Shown: piece by piece, positions 63,843 through 64,000 of the stretch
Numbering within the stretch: position 1 is the stretch's first letter
Layout of the letters: the number at the start of each line of letters is the position of its first letter
Assembly (NCBI RefSeq): GCF_022538055.1
Contig: NZ_JAKZAM010000024.1
Location: 1 to 64,000, forward strand
Direction: 5' to 3'
Length of the DNA stretch: 64,000 nt
Source: Cognataquiflexum nitidum
Lineage (GTDB): Bacteria; Bacteroidota; Bacteroidia; Cytophagales; Cyclobacteriaceae
Position numbers and translations under genes: made by a program
Notes under the pieces: generated by a model
Databases searched by the model: none
What the model was told of the DNA's origin: nothing
What the model saw: the letters and a program-made list of their open reading frames with translations, nothing else

Positions 63843-64000
63843 GGGTGGGATTTTGTGATTTAGGTTTTTTGCAATTGTATTTGTTTAAAAGTAGTGAAAC
63901 AGTATAAGGGAGTCTGAAAAATCCCACTGATCAAAAATCAATACTTTCGGGTTTTTTAAAATAATATATTGCTTAGAAATGATAGGAGAGAATATCTTTC
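63843..64000. other. Window end, no feature seen
   Basis: 158 bp after the amylosucrase stop. AT-rich; no stem-loop terminator or gene start is recognisable before the window ends. Confidence 0.6.

Overview
The window looks like chromosomal DNA of a free-living Bacteroidota, most likely Cytophagales / Cyclobacteriaceae-like. This is inferred from the SusC/SusD pair, the many Tat- or lipoprotein-exported sugar enzymes, the lack of Shine-Dalgarno sequences before most starts, promoter-like TTTG...TAnnTTTG motifs, the BlaI/BlaR-TonB arrangement and the moderate-to-low GC content. No rRNA, tRNA, CRISPR array, prophage or complete insertion sequence was seen. The named organism is an inference; there is no marker gene to fix it.

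Layout. 1-2500: an AraC regulator between two non-coding tandem-repeat blocks (51-bp and 234-bp periods). 2502-7855: a PAS/MBL-hydrolase pair, a minus-strand SDR / membrane protein / AraC operon, a short inserted MITE-like element (6407-6557), an acetyltransferase and a PIN-type toxin-antitoxin pair. 8045-10137: purine permease overlapping an exported MTA/SAH nucleosidase. 10445-14357: a Tat-exported TIM-barrel epimerase and a large lipoprotein sugar dehydrogenase with a cytochrome c domain. 14621-17036: two 398-bp non-coding repeats around a degenerate M48-like protein. 17177-23601: a glycan-desulfation / sialidase / deacetylase cluster. 23623-28857: three exported phosphoesterases. 29184-33914: SusD/SusC. 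34415-46760: sugar-acid and arabinoside metabolism (Gfo/Idh/MocA oxidoreductase, GntP permease, SDR, TIM barrel, cytochrome-c dehydrogenase, NagB/AgaI-like isomerase, GH127, alditol-oxidase-like enzyme). 46861-49690: a BlaI/BlaR system with two extra TonB-C-domain lipoproteins. 49815-56877: assorted lipoproteins, DoxX with a Gfo/Idh/MocA protein, RhuM and an M24 peptidase. 57046-60061: a malonate uptake and activation operon (MatB-like, MadL, MadM, GNAT). 60357-63842: a sucrose-type transporter and an amylosucrase.

How it works together. Most of the window scavenges carbohydrate, phosphorus and small organic acids. Glycans would be bound by SusCD, trimmed outside the cytoplasm by sulfatase, sialidase, deacetylase and GH127, and oxidised in the periplasm by Tat-exported Gfo/Idh/MocA and TIM-barrel enzymes together with cytochrome-c-bearing dehydrogenases. 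GntP, MadLM, NCS2 and the SLC45-type carrier would import the small products. The points most worth a second look are: the 398-bp repeat pair with DnaA-box-like ends and an internally inverted hairpin loop; the MITE with a perfect 10-bp target duplication; the BlaR-derived TonB-domain lipoproteins; and the catalytically degenerate M48 protein enclosed by the repeats.
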